A stretch of 64,000 bases of DNA from contig NZ_NEFZ01000004.1 in assembly GCF_002135205.1 (NCBI RefSeq), positions 365,442 through 429,441 on the forward strand, read 5' to 3'. Below, piece after piece: positions 16,242-23,384 of the stretch. This stretch comes from Acinetobacter sp. ANC 4204 (lineage in GTDB: Bacteria; Pseudomonadota; Gammaproteobacteria; Pseudomonadales; Moraxellaceae). Position 1 is the first letter of the stretch. Each line of letters starts with the position of its first letter. The notes under the pieces were generated by a model. That model saw only the letters and a list, made by a program, of their open reading frames with translations. It made no database searches and was not told the DNA's origin. The translations under genes and the position numbers were made by a program.

Positions 16242-16469
16242 TTATAAAATTTTTGCCAACTGAAGACCGATAGCAATCCCAATACAGATCCCAAAAAACC
16301 AAATACACCATTCGAATGACAGCGAATCATCTTGAGGATCATCACTACCAATCCATTTGATTGGAGGTGCTGGAATATCTGGTGGCACTGGTCGCTTCGG
16401 TACCAGCCCGCCATCACTAAATACATTCGTTGCTTCAGGTGGTCTTGGCGGTTTTGGAATCTCAGTCAT
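16242..16469 (-). CDS. Small proline-rich membrane protein
   Basis: A 75-residue protein. Residues 1-45 are rich in Pro and Gly with a few charges. Residues about 52-72 form one hydrophobic segment (WCIWFFGICIGIAIGLQLA). It is therefore probably a single-pass membrane protein with a proline-rich N-terminal part. Its start overlaps the end of the 16462-16680 gene. I do not recognise a family; its place next to the packaging genes does not by itself support a lysis role. Confidence 0.6.
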   Translation of the reverse strand: MTEIPKPPRPPEATNVFSDGGLVPKRPVPPDIPAPPIKWIGSDDPQDDSLSFEWCIWFFGICIGIAIGLQLAKIL

Positions 16470-16680
16470 AATCTGTATCTCGAATCATACGACACTGAGC
16501 CTCAACCTCATCAAGTCGAGCAGGTCGCAGACGTTCATAGATTTCTACTCGTGGTTGAGTCTCATCATTCCAAAGGACATGAAGACTCGAACCGGTTTGA
16601 ACAACAACACCGACATGATCAAAACCCTTGATGTCATCACGGTAGACGACTGGATCACCAAGCAGGATTACTTCGCTCAT
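16462..16680 (-). CDS. Small phage protein, beta-barrel-like
   Basis: A 72-residue protein with a short beta pattern (DPVVYRDDIKGFDHVGVVVQ, then LHVLWND) like small SH3 or KOW-type barrels, then a charged helical end. It overlaps its neighbours on both sides by a few bases: the HNH gene stop upstream and the proline-rich gene downstream, so all three are probably cotranslated. No specific function can be assigned. Confidence 0.6.
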   Translation of the reverse strand: MSEVILLGDPVVYRDDIKGFDHVGVVVQTGSSLHVLWNDETQPRVEIYERLRPARLDEVEAQCRMIRDTDYD

Positions 16681-17267
16681 GCTGGCACCACCTTGAAGTG
16701 TGAGTGATGCAAGCGACCACCGTTCCCTTCATGGTCTTGGACAAACACTGTCTTGTCATGGACTTCAATAACAGTGAACACTGCCTTGTCATCACACATC
16801 AAAGATTCTTGCGCATACTCAGTGACAACCAGTAAGCGGTCATTCACTTTGAAATTGTTTGTGCTGTCTTTATTTGCCTTGGTCTTGGTTTGAACTGGCG
16901 ACCAACTGCCCCGATCTTCAGTAGCGGTTTTGATGTTGTGGTGTGTTTCACATAACGGCTGCCAGTTGCTCTTATCCCAGAACAGAACCTTATCGCCCTT
17001 GTGTGGAATGATATGGTCAACGACTGTTGCTGGGTTGATGTAACGTGTCTTGTGGCATTCAACGCATAGCGGATGTTCATCAAGGAATGCATCACGTGCT
17101 TTAGCCCATTGAGCATCATAGCCACGTTGATGAGCTGTGCCACGCTCTCGGTCTTTCTTTTTGATCTTGTCTTGATGGTTATCGCAATAACCTTGGTTCG
17201 CCGCGTACTCTTTGCAACTGTTCACCAGGCATGGACGTTTAGCTTTCTGTGGTGCTTTCTTTGTCAT
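16677..17267 (-). CDS. HNH endonuclease of the packaging module
   Basis: A 196-residue protein. Residues 10-35 hold a Cys/His pattern (CLVNSC, CDNH), and residues 65-115 an HNH nuclease core: HPLCVECH, VVDHIIPHKGD, and PLCETHHNIK, giving zinc-binding cysteines and catalytic histidines. HNH proteins next to terminase are known parts of the packaging machine in HK97-type phages and are needed for cos cutting. Residues about 135-196 add a beta-rich extension (NDRLLVV, AVFTVIEV, TVFVQDHEG) that is not part of the nuclease. It heads the late block. Confidence 0.87.
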   Translation of the reverse strand: MTKKAPQKAKRPCLVNSCKEYAANQGYCDNHQDKIKKKDRERGTAHQRGYDAQWAKARDAFLDEHPLCVECHKTRYINPATVVDHIIPHKGDKVLFWDKSNWQPLCETHHNIKTATEDRGSWSPVQTKTKANKDSTNNFKVNDRLLVVTEYAQESLMCDDKAVFTVIEVHDKTVFVQDHEGNGGRLHHSHFKVVPA

Positions 17268-17418
17268 GAACTGAAACCAATTTTGTTTTAATCGAACTGC
17301 GAATTAATTTCTTAGAAACTGCATCGGCTGCAACACCAACAAAACCCAATGCATAAGCCAAAACAATTTTTGGTTTAGATAACTTCACTTGGATTTGTAC
17401 AATCTGTTTTGAATGCAT
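17239..17418 (-). CDS. Small phage protein of unknown function
   Basis: A 59-residue basic protein starting at ATG 17418, overlapping the HNH start by 29 bases. It contains one hydrophobic stretch (IVLAYALGFVGVAADAV) flanked by lysines, possibly a membrane segment. The frame extends upstream to 17469 but that part is within a terminator hairpin, so the later start is more likely. No good ribosome site is visible and I do not recognise the product. It may be a real small gene or part of the leader. Confidence 0.4.
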   Translation of the reverse strand: MHSKQIVQIQVKLSKPKIVLAYALGFVGVAADAVSKKLIRSSIKTKLVSVHDKESTTES

Positions 17419-17432
17419 GGCTGAAACCCCAT

Positions 17433-17475
17433 AAAAAAGGGCTGCATGCCCGACATTGACCGAAGACATGCAGCC
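17433..17475 (-). terminator. Terminator at the head of the late operon
   Basis: On the minus strand a 9-bp inverted repeat GGCTGCATG/CATGCAGCC ends in a shorter GGGC-ATGCA-GCCC hairpin and six T residues. It lies before the HNH gene and after another terminator at 17477, as expected at a site controlled by late antitermination. Confidence 0.65.
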
Positions 17476-17476
17476 G

Positions 17477-17499
17477 AAAAAAAAGAGCCTTCCGGCTCT
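17477..17499 (-). terminator. Intrinsic terminator before the late genes
   Basis: AGAGCC-GGAA-GGCTCT on the minus strand is followed by eight T residues. It is a strong intrinsic terminator downstream of the 17585-18085 gene and the first of two in tandem. Confidence 0.8.
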
Positions 17500-17584
17500 C
17501 TCAGAGGAAACTACAGCGTTTTGATACAGTTTCTCATTGTGGGAAAATGTAGTCTAAAACTGGCTCACCTGTCAATACATTAAA

Positions 17585-18085
17585 TCAACTTTGGATTGAT
17601 TTATTTAATTGATCTTTGATTTTCCACTCCACCGTATCCAACTCTGCTTTGAACTCAGTTTTAAATGTATTAATCATGAGTCCTAACTTTCTCTGGATCT
17701 GCATACGACTTACACCAGCAATAATCGCTCGATTGCGTTCTGAAGGAGAATAGCCAGCAGGAACTTTGCATAACTCAACTAATGCCACAAAAATTGAAAG
17801 CTCATGCTCAGTAGACATTTCTGCCTGCTTCATTCGAATTAATTCAGAATGAATGAGCTGAGCAGCTGCTTTAACCTGATCAAGTGAATTGCGGTTTAAG
17901 ACGCAAAGCTCAACCAAATGAACTTGAACCGTAGTTAACTTTGCATAACTCATTGCTACACATACGTCCTGTGCTGTAAGCGCACCATGACTACCACCAC
18001 CAATCGCGTCAAAGTTAGTCGTTTTTGGGCTTAATAAGCGAAAATATTTTTCCAAAATCTTTATCCTTGTTGAATTTTTAAGCAT
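17585..18085 (-). CDS. Phage protein of unknown function, possible late regulator
   Basis: A 166-residue, mainly helical protein with a cysteine-containing middle (VELCVLNRNSLDQVKAAAQL, VELCKVP) and a SPSERNRAIIAGVSRMQIQRKLG segment that could be a helix-turn-helix. I do not recognise its family. Its place, as the last gene before two tandem terminators and the late block, is where a Q-type antiterminator or late activator is often found. This is inference from location. It follows the iteron region and shares its strand with the early leftward genes. Confidence 0.6.
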   Translation of the reverse strand: MLKNSTRIKILEKYFRLLSPKTTNFDAIGGGSHGALTAQDVCVAMSYAKLTTVQVHLVELCVLNRNSLDQVKAAAQLIHSELIRMKQAEMSTEHELSIFVALVELCKVPAGYSPSERNRAIIAGVSRMQIQRKLGLMINTFKTEFKAELDTVEWKIKDQLNKSIQS

Positions 18086-18086
18086 T

Positions 18087-18386
18087 GTTACGGGTAAAGG
18101 TCTATTTGTTACGGGTCTGTTACGGGTAGACCATTAAAAAAACTTAATAAAAACAATGATTGTTACGGGTGTTACGAGTGTTACGGGGTAAATCACCTCG
18201 CGCGGGGAAATATTCAATTGACATAGAATTGAATAAATATAAGCGAATAGAAATTTTTCTCCCGTGCGCGCGCGTGCATAAGCCCGTAACAGCCGTAACA
18301 GGGTGTCTGTAATGTAGGTGGGGTAAGGCTTTGACAGTGTTACGGGGTGACGAAAAAGCCCGTAACAGACCCGTAACACCCGTAAC
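18087..18386. other. Candidate prophage replication origin with 12 iterons
   Basis: Twelve copies of GTTACGGGT or close variants lie in 300 bases. Six are in direct orientation at 18087-18188; the right cluster at 18283-18386 has five in inverse and one in direct orientation. Between them is an AT-rich core with a 9-bp inverted repeat TATTCAATT/AATTGAATA at 18211-18235, flanked by CGCG-rich borders. This layout, next to a P4-type primase and an SF3-type helicase, resembles the P4 origin, where the alpha protein binds iterons. No protein is convincingly coded here. Confidence 0.7.
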
Positions 18387-18402
18387 AATTGAAGTTATTT
18401 TT

Positions 18403-20169
18403 TTATAATACAGGTGGTACATCATGATCTCCTTTTAACTTATCACGAAACTGTTTGACTTGGGAAGATAGCCATTCTGCTTGTTTTACATTTTCAGGTG
18501 GCAAACCAGTAAAAATCATACGTCTTTGAACTTCTTTTCTTTTTTCCTGATAGCCCGCGCCCGTGATCACATCTTCATAGATCCGACCATGACCTTTGGC
18601 CACAACACGTTCTGAAGCGATCAAACTTAGAAACTTATTGGCAGGGATCGCCTTTTCACCGTTTTTATGACACCACTGCCTATAAGCCACATATAGATCA
18701 TCTGAAAGACAGCAAACAAATGGGTTATCAAGTAACCCTGCCCGCCAATCATCCAGAAACAGTTTCCAACCAGGCAAACCAAATTGAATAATTTTCTGTT
18801 TGGCCTTGGTCATTGGTGGTTCTGTGTAAGGTGTAAAGTCGGTCAAATCGACAGACAGCAAGTAAGTGTAAAAAGCGTTAATCGCACTGCTATTTGGTTC
18901 AAGACAGTTTTCGATTAAACCCTTAAGTTCGTTGCCTAACTTCTGATTTGGTTCAAGTACAAGGAAACGACGGTCACGCTCCTCAATAGCAAGCGGCTGC
19001 ACCTCGTTGGATAAGAACACACAGTTAATGTGGTTATTTTGGCTATAACCTGACATGAACTTTTTCTCAATGCGAATCTTCTCTCCAGTGATCATGTGTT
19101 TGATCAAACCCATCATGCCGAACTTGGACTTATTGTTAAATATTTCTTCAAAAAGACAGTAAAGCTTGCGCTCTGCCCAGTCGGTATAAATAGATTCAAG
19201 ACCATTTTGACCAAGCGTAACTGAATAACATTCACCATAGATACGGGTCATGATCTTCTCAAAGAACAATGATTTACCCGAACCTTGAACCGCACTACAC
19301 AGCAACACGGATGTATTCAATTTTGCACCAGGATGTTGAAGTGGATAAGCCAGCCATTTCATTAGCCATTCATATGCTGCTGTTTCCTTGCCACACAAGA
19401 ATTTGACCAAGTTAATAATCGGGCTGCATAGCTCTAACGCATCTCCTTGAGGAATAATCTGATTTTGAGCATCTAAAATTGGAGATATTTCCATACCATC
19501 ATAAGTATTGATTTGCCCTTCTGTAATGTACATTGAAGGAACAAATACCAAGTCTTCATGCCAAATCATGCGTTTTTCCCTAGACTTTGCCCACATATCG
19601 TAAGCACCTGCCCAGTTTTCTTTCATGACATCCGTTCCGACCAACTCACGTCGATAGGTATCCCAACATGCTTTTTTACCCTCAAGCATGATGAAGCGCT
19701 CAATCATTTCCTTTGCTTTCTGGTGACTTTCCCCAGTTGCACGGCCATTGGCATCATCTGCTGAAATGGTTTTACGTTTCGAGTGAGAATTCCAAGTATC
19801 AAATACTTTTTTACCGCCAAGCATGGTTTGGAATGCTGCTTTTTTCCAAATCTTCTTGCCATAGTCATCCCACACATTGGTTTCACCTTCAATTAAACAG
19901 AAACGGGCAATCCATTTTTCCATTTGTTCTTCAGGTGAAGGCTCAGGCTGTACAGTATTTCCTGTCGAAATACCCGCGCCCCCGCTTGGCTCAACAACAA
20001 CATTTTGCTCAAAATCGGGGTCTTGACCCTCAAAATTGTGGGTTGCACTTTTAGGGGGTTCGGGGGAAAACTCAATAGAAGAAATGGCCAACCGGATTTG
20101 ATTTCCTACCTCTTCCAATCCACAAGCAACATGCAAATCATTGAAGTCCGTATAGACCTTAGAATTCAT
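18403..20169 (-). CDS. DUF5906-type (SF3-like) replicative helicase
   Basis: A 588-residue protein. The N-terminal half is acidic and helical. Residues about 300-420 form an ATPase: Walker A VQGSGKSLFFEK, a KLYCLFEEIFNN Walker B-like strand, and an INCVFLSNEVQPLAIEERDRRF sensor and arginine-finger region, typical of the DUF5906 or P4-helicase group. Its start overlaps the primase stop by four bases. Together with the primase it would open and copy the iteron origin directly downstream. In P4 both activities are on one protein; here they are split. Confidence 0.85.
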   Translation of the reverse strand: MNSKVYTDFNDLHVACGLEEVGNQIRLAISSIEFSPEPPKSATHNFEGQDPDFEQNVVVEPSGGAGISTGNTVQPEPSPEEQMEKWIARFCLIEGETNVWDDYGKKIWKKAAFQTMLGGKKVFDTWNSHSKRKTISADDANGRATGESHQKAKEMIERFIMLEGKKACWDTYRRELVGTDVMKENWAGAYDMWAKSREKRMIWHEDLVFVPSMYITEGQINTYDGMEISPILDAQNQIIPQGDALELCSPIINLVKFLCGKETAAYEWLMKWLAYPLQHPGAKLNTSVLLCSAVQGSGKSLFFEKIMTRIYGECYSVTLGQNGLESIYTDWAERKLYCLFEEIFNNKSKFGMMGLIKHMITGEKIRIEKKFMSGYSQNNHINCVFLSNEVQPLAIEERDRRFLVLEPNQKLGNELKGLIENCLEPNSSAINAFYTYLLSVDLTDFTPYTEPPMTKAKQKIIQFGLPGWKLFLDDWRAGLLDNPFVCCLSDDLYVAYRQWCHKNGEKAIPANKFLSLIASERVVAKGHGRIYEDVITGAGYQEKRKEVQRRMIFTGLPPENVKQAEWLSSQVKQFRDKLKGDHDVPPVL

Positions 20170-21134
20170 GCAACAGACTCCTTAATTTGCGTAAAATCAG
20201 GCAGAATGATGATGCCACCAGTAATGGCCTGTGCCTCTTGTGCATACTTCAAGCCTGTATCTTCTTTGGCACTGTCATCATCTGCACAATACACAAATGA
20301 TGCTTTAGCGTATTTCTGTCTTAATACAGCACCAATTTTAGGTAGATTATTTGCTACAAATGAAATCGCTACTGGATGCCCTGTCGCCATATGAATAGAC
20401 ATTCCTGTCGCATAACCTTCAGCAATGCAGATGACATGACTATCGTATAGATCTGGTTGAACTTCACCAATCATGAAGCCCAAACCACCCATTCGGCCAC
20501 CGCCTGTTTGCCATTCACCCGCATCATTTGTATCTCCTTTGATGAAATACTTGGTGCCGTCAGGCTCAATAGTCTGCAAGTTCCATATTTTTCCATCCAT
20601 AAAGTCGATAGCTGGAATTAAAAGATTGCCATGCCAATCAATTTTAACTTTTGGATCTTTATCCACTTGCTTATCTGCAAGGTAAAGACTTGCATCACCT
20701 TGATGAACATTGCGAAACATACCTTCAGCTTTTCGGGCAATTTGTTCCTGGCGTTTACGTTCTATTTCGAGTTGTTTCTTTTTACGATCTTCCGCTTCAA
20801 ATCTTAATCTTTCGCGGTCTTCATCCGTAAAAGTACTTTCTTCACTCAAACCCAAAATATGAGCAACTTCTTGAATAACCTCGGGGAATGAGCGATCTGT
20901 TACACGCTGGATCAAATCTAGCCCATCTCCAGCCCCATGCTGTTGACAGAAGTAATCGCCATTTTCATGCTTGTCGTCATACCAAAAACGATCAGTTCCT
21001 GGTGGATTACATGCTGGGCAAGGTGTTTTCTTTTTAAACTGCACTTTTATGCCAAAACTTGGAAAAATTAGATTTTCCCAACGTCCACGGGCAGCAAATT
21101 TAATGTCTTCAACCTGTATTTTCTTCTTAGCCAT
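20166..21134 (-). CDS. P4-type DNA primase with Toprim domain
   Basis: A 322-residue protein starting at ATG 21134, which overlaps the CII-like stop. It contains a zinc finger near residues 35-70 (CPACNPPG ... YFCQQHGAGDGL) that fits a P4 alpha or DnaG-type finger, a charged coiled linker (about 115-145), and a Toprim region (VICIAEGYATGMS with the catalytic Glu, and YCADDDSAKEDTG with the acidic metal site). It makes primers for replication from the nearby origin. The helicase is the next gene and overlaps. Confidence 0.88.
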   Translation of the reverse strand: MAKKKIQVEDIKFAARGRWENLIFPSFGIKVQFKKKTPCPACNPPGTDRFWYDDKHENGDYFCQQHGAGDGLDLIQRVTDRSFPEVIQEVAHILGLSEESTFTDEDRERLRFEAEDRKKKQLEIERKRQEQIARKAEGMFRNVHQGDASLYLADKQVDKDPKVKIDWHGNLLIPAIDFMDGKIWNLQTIEPDGTKYFIKGDTNDAGEWQTGGGRMGGLGFMIGEVQPDLYDSHVICIAEGYATGMSIHMATGHPVAISFVANNLPKIGAVLRQKYAKASFVYCADDDSAKEDTGLKYAQEAQAITGGIIILPDFTQIKESVA

Positions 21135-21616
21135 CACGCCCCCAGCTCATGTTGATGCTGAACCATGGCCATAAGGCTGGAAGCAACACGGATTAAATCC
21201 ATAACATCTTTTTGAATGACTGCTAATTCGTCACTGCTAATCACACCGTCACCAATTGCATTTGCAATTGATAGTGATAAATCGCCCTGTTCTTGGGCTA
21301 ACTTACCAATTTTCATAATAAAATCGGATTTACTCAAATTTTCTAGTAATGGCAATTCAAACCAGGCAGCATTCCCGTGAATGGCACAAACGCTATCCAT
21401 GATTCCACTATCCCTTGTTTCATTTAGGACAGCTTCAAAGTGATGAATATTGGCTTTATGCGTAGTTGTTGTAGGGCACAAAGAGTTGCGAAATGTGGTG
21501 AGGTTCCAGCAGTTCTTTTCTGCAATACGTGAAATTAAAGATTGATCATCCTTTGCATATACTGCTGCACGTAAAGCTAGTGAAAGTGGAAGTACCTTTT
21601 CTTTCTTATTAATCAT
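21134..21616 (-). CDS. CII-like phage regulatory protein
   Basis: A 160-residue protein resembling the phage regulatory CII family (PF06892-type): a SLALRAAVYAKDDQSLISRIAEKN helix region, TFRNSLCPT, a middle helix HHFEAVLNETRDSGIMDSVC, then IGKLAQEQGDLSLSIANAIGDGVISSDELAVI. The frame begins at 21637 but that ATG has no ribosome site; 21616 is chosen. It lies between the Cro-like gene and primase and is likely an early regulator. Assignment is by sequence pattern and context. Confidence 0.75.
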   Translation of the reverse strand: MINKKEKVLPLSLALRAAVYAKDDQSLISRIAEKNCWNLTTFRNSLCPTTTTHKANIHHFEAVLNETRDSGIMDSVCAIHGNAAWFELPLLENLSKSDFIMKIGKLAQEQGDLSLSIANAIGDGVISSDELAVIQKDVMDLIRVASSLMAMVQHQHELGA

Positions 21617-21662
21617 GATTTTAAGCCTATCTATCAATCATATTCATTTAATTAAAATCAAC

Positions 21663-21893
21663 TTAAGCTACTTCTAAGTCATACAACCACGAGACAAATT
21701 GATGCTTAGAAAATCCACCTTCAGCAGCAATAACCAAAGAGTCGATCATTTCTGGGCGAGGGATTTTTTTCTTATAAATCAGATGCAATTTTATGTAATT
21801 AGTAGTTGTTCCAGACGCAATAGCAAAGTTTTGCAGCTGCTGTTCAGACATACTTCGGATGTACTGGGCAAAGTCAAAATCAACCTTACGCAT
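21663..21893 (-). CDS. Cro-like helix-turn-helix regulator
   Basis: A 76-residue protein with the layout of a small YdaS or Cro-type DNA binder: QNFAIASGTTTNYIKLHL as a likely helix-turn-helix, then IPRPEMIDSLVIAAEGGFSKHQF. It is the first gene of the leftward early operon, divergent from the repressor, exactly where Cro lies. Its Shine-Dalgarno AAGGTG is embedded in an operator copy, so the repressor would affect both initiation steps. Confidence 0.8.
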   Translation of the reverse strand: MRKVDFDFAQYIRSMSEQQLQNFAIASGTTTNYIKLHLIYKKKIPRPEMIDSLVIAAEGGFSKHQFVSWLYDLEVA

Positions 21894-21973
21894 ATTTAAT
21901 CACCTTAAAGGTTATTTACATAGGCGCATTATTGATTTCTTAAAATCAATTAGTCAATACCCTTTAGGTGATT
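21891..21973 (-). promoter_or_regulatory. Leftward early promoter and operators
   Basis: On the minus strand: AATCACCTAAAGGGTATT operator (21973-21956), TTGACT -35 (21957-21952), a TCAATAAT -10 region, and the operator AATAACCTTTAAGGTGATT (21916-21898) that overlaps the ribosome site of the Cro-like gene. The same arrangement is found at 22985-23067 on the plus strand. Confidence 0.75.
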
Positions 21974-22041
21974 TTAGATAATTTTGGTTGATTTTTTTTC
22001 TAATAGTTATGATTGATAATCACCGCATAGTAATAAGTACA

Positions 22042-22110
22042 GTCGCTCATATACTCGATATGGGTAAAGCAGCGACAGAGGAAACCAACCTCAATATTTG
22101 GTTTAAGGTG
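22042..22110 (+). promoter_or_regulatory. Structured leader of the repressor mRNA
   Basis: The leader can fold with GTCGCT (22042-22047) pairing to AGCGAC (22071-22076) around an inner CATAT-ACTCG-ATATG hairpin, followed by AACCAA/TTGGTT. The Shine-Dalgarno AAGGTG lies downstream of this fold, before the ATG at 22118. A half-operator AATCACC is at 22018-22024. The exact promoter is not clear. Confidence 0.4.
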
Positions 22111-22117
22111 TACCGAA

Positions 22118-22822
22118 ATGCAAACAGTTTACGAGATAAGAAAAAATAATTTACTTGAGATACTTGAACAGTATGAGAGCCGAAAAGCATTTTGCGAAAA
22201 ACTAGGCATTGAATATAATCATTTAAATCAATATCTAGGGAAGAAGTCCCAAAAAAATATTGGTGACAAATTTGCTGCTAAAGTAACTGAAGCTCATAAG
22301 CTCCCTATTGGGTGGCTTGATCATCCTCACGACAAACTGGCGATTAAAAATATTGTTCAATCCCAAGAAGCGACAAATACTGTCGTGCAATTAAGGGAAA
22401 TTGAAAATCACCCTAGCATTGATCAAAGTAATACGCTTAAAATGGTTCCACTAGCCAACATACTAAAAATGTCCAAAGGTGAAGACTTGGAAATAAGCGC
22501 CAATACTGAAGAAGTAAAAAATATTCATGTTCCTTCAAATATGATCAATCCTATTGCTTACTTAATTAAAGGCAAAGGTTTTGCAAAACCATACAGAAAT
22601 GGCTATGTGGTTATCTGTGAGTATACGGGACAGCCTATAGCTGGAGAAGAAGTTCTAATCTTCTGTAAAGATGGAACAATTTTCGCAGGAGAATACTTAT
22701 TTGAACAGCAAGGTTTAATCAAAATTGATTCTGTAGATGGTGTAATTGAAACATTAGATCAAAAAGACATTGCTAGAACATCACCAGTAAAGATGTTTAT
22801 CTCTCCAAGTCAATTAATATAA
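22118..22822 (+). CDS. Prophage repressor, CI-like, apparently non-cleavable
   Basis: A 234-residue protein. Residues 10-65 contain a helix-turn-helix (SRKAFCEKLGIEYNHLNQYL). The C-terminal 130 residues resemble the S24/LexA-like dimerisation domain: GKGFAKPYRNGYVVICEYTG, GEEVLIFCKDGTIFAGEYL. The usual GDSM serine site reads GFAKP (Phe155 at the Ser position) and the Lys position falls in IFAGE, so both catalytic residues seem absent. It should dimerise but not self-cleave. It lies between two matched operator-promoter modules and is opposed by the ant gene far away in the tail operon. A terminator follows. Confidence 0.87.
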   Translation: MQTVYEIRKNNLLEILEQYESRKAFCEKLGIEYNHLNQYLGKKSQKNIGDKFAAKVTEAHKLPIGWLDHPHDKLAIKNIVQSQEATNTVVQLREIENHPSIDQSNTLKMVPLANILKMSKGEDLEISANTEEVKNIHVPSNMINPIAYLIKGKGFAKPYRNGYVVICEYTGQPIAGEEVLIFCKDGTIFAGEYLFEQQGLIKIDSVDGVIETLDQKDIARTSPVKMFISPSQLI

Positions 22823-22840
22823 ATTGATTTATTTTTTTCA

Positions 22841-22863
22841 GGTGGCTTAAGCCACCTTTTTTT
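22841..22863 (+). terminator. Terminator of the repressor gene
   Basis: GGTGGC-TTAA-GCCACC is followed by seven T residues on the plus strand, 18 bases past the repressor stop. A second bidirectional hairpin AAAAGTAAG/CTTACTTTT lies at 22919-22944. The remaining bases to 22984 hold no visible gene. Confidence 0.8.
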
Positions 22864-22984
22864 ATAAAAATTATTTATCAACTTATAAAATTAGCTTTTG
22901 GCTTATATTTATTTATGAAAAAAGTAAGTTAGCACTTACTTTTTAACTATTCAGCACAACAAAAAATCAACTTAAAGTTAATTT

Positions 22985-23067
22985 AATCACCTAAAAACTC
23001 TTGACAAGGTTGATTCAATAAATCAATAATCCACAAAACAAATAACCTATAAGGTGATTTTATTGTG
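22985..23067 (+). promoter_or_regulatory. Rightward early promoter and operators
   Basis: AATCACCTAAAA operator half-site (22985), TTGACA -35 (23001-23006), a TCAATAAT -10 region (23023-23030), and the operator AATAACCTATAAGGTGATT (23041-23059). The operator overlaps the Shine-Dalgarno of a GTG-start small gene. It mirrors the leftward module almost element by element. Confidence 0.75.
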
Positions 23068-23190
23068 AATAAATCAACTCTTGATACAACTGTAATCAAT
23101 CGATTATGTGCAAATGACTTCGCACAGCCCAAAAAGCTACCTCTTCTCACCCGTATCTGGAGAAAGCTATGTGCCGTGAAAACAGCTTAA
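23065..23190 (+). CDS. 41-residue leader gene of the rightward operon
   Basis: Starting at GTG 23065 with AAGGTG upstream, the frame codes 41 residues (beginning MNKSTLDTTV) and ends at 23190 inside the next gene. The C-terminus is basic (KLPLLTRIWRKLCAVKTA). The start follows a promoter-operator module identical in layout to that of the Cro-like gene, which argues it is translated. No family is recognised. It overlaps the next start by 22 bases, so it may mainly serve to couple translation. Confidence 0.45.
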   Translation: MNKSTLDTTVINRLCANDFAQPKKLPLLTRIWRKLCAVKTA

Positions 23191-23384
23191 TCCAAATCAA
23201 TGCAGCTATTAAGAACTTGAGTAATGCAAAGCAAGGCTCTTCATTGGTGGAAGCACAAAGCCAAGCTCTTTCGTTTATCCAGGCATCTTTCGATAGAGAA
23301 GAAATCAACCAAGTCGAAAAGCAATCTTTAGAAAAAAAAGTGCGTCGGATTTATCGAACTCAAATTATTGAGGAATCAACATGA
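23169..23384 (+). CDS. Small phage protein, unknown function
   Basis: A 71-residue, mostly helical and charged protein (middle KQGSSLVEAQSQALSFIQAS, end KKVRRIYRTQIIEE). It is in a chain of ten overlapping small plus-strand genes between repressor and integrase and overlaps the next start by four bases (ATGA). I recognise no family. Its place behind the repressor-controlled rightward promoter makes it an early gene. Confidence 0.6.
   Translation: MCRENSLIQINAAIKNLSNAKQGSSLVEAQSQALSFIQASFDREEINQVEKQSLEKKVRRIYRTQIIEEST

Noticed and set aside
18087..18386. Possible CRISPR array
   Set aside because: The repeats are only 9 bases long, unevenly spaced and in both orientations, and no cas gene is present.
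18134..18425. Two overlapping open frames on the minus strand in the iteron region
   Set aside because: Their peptides mirror the DNA repeats (VTGVTG-like and RNTRNT-like runs) and have no ribosome site. The region is better explained as a replication origin.
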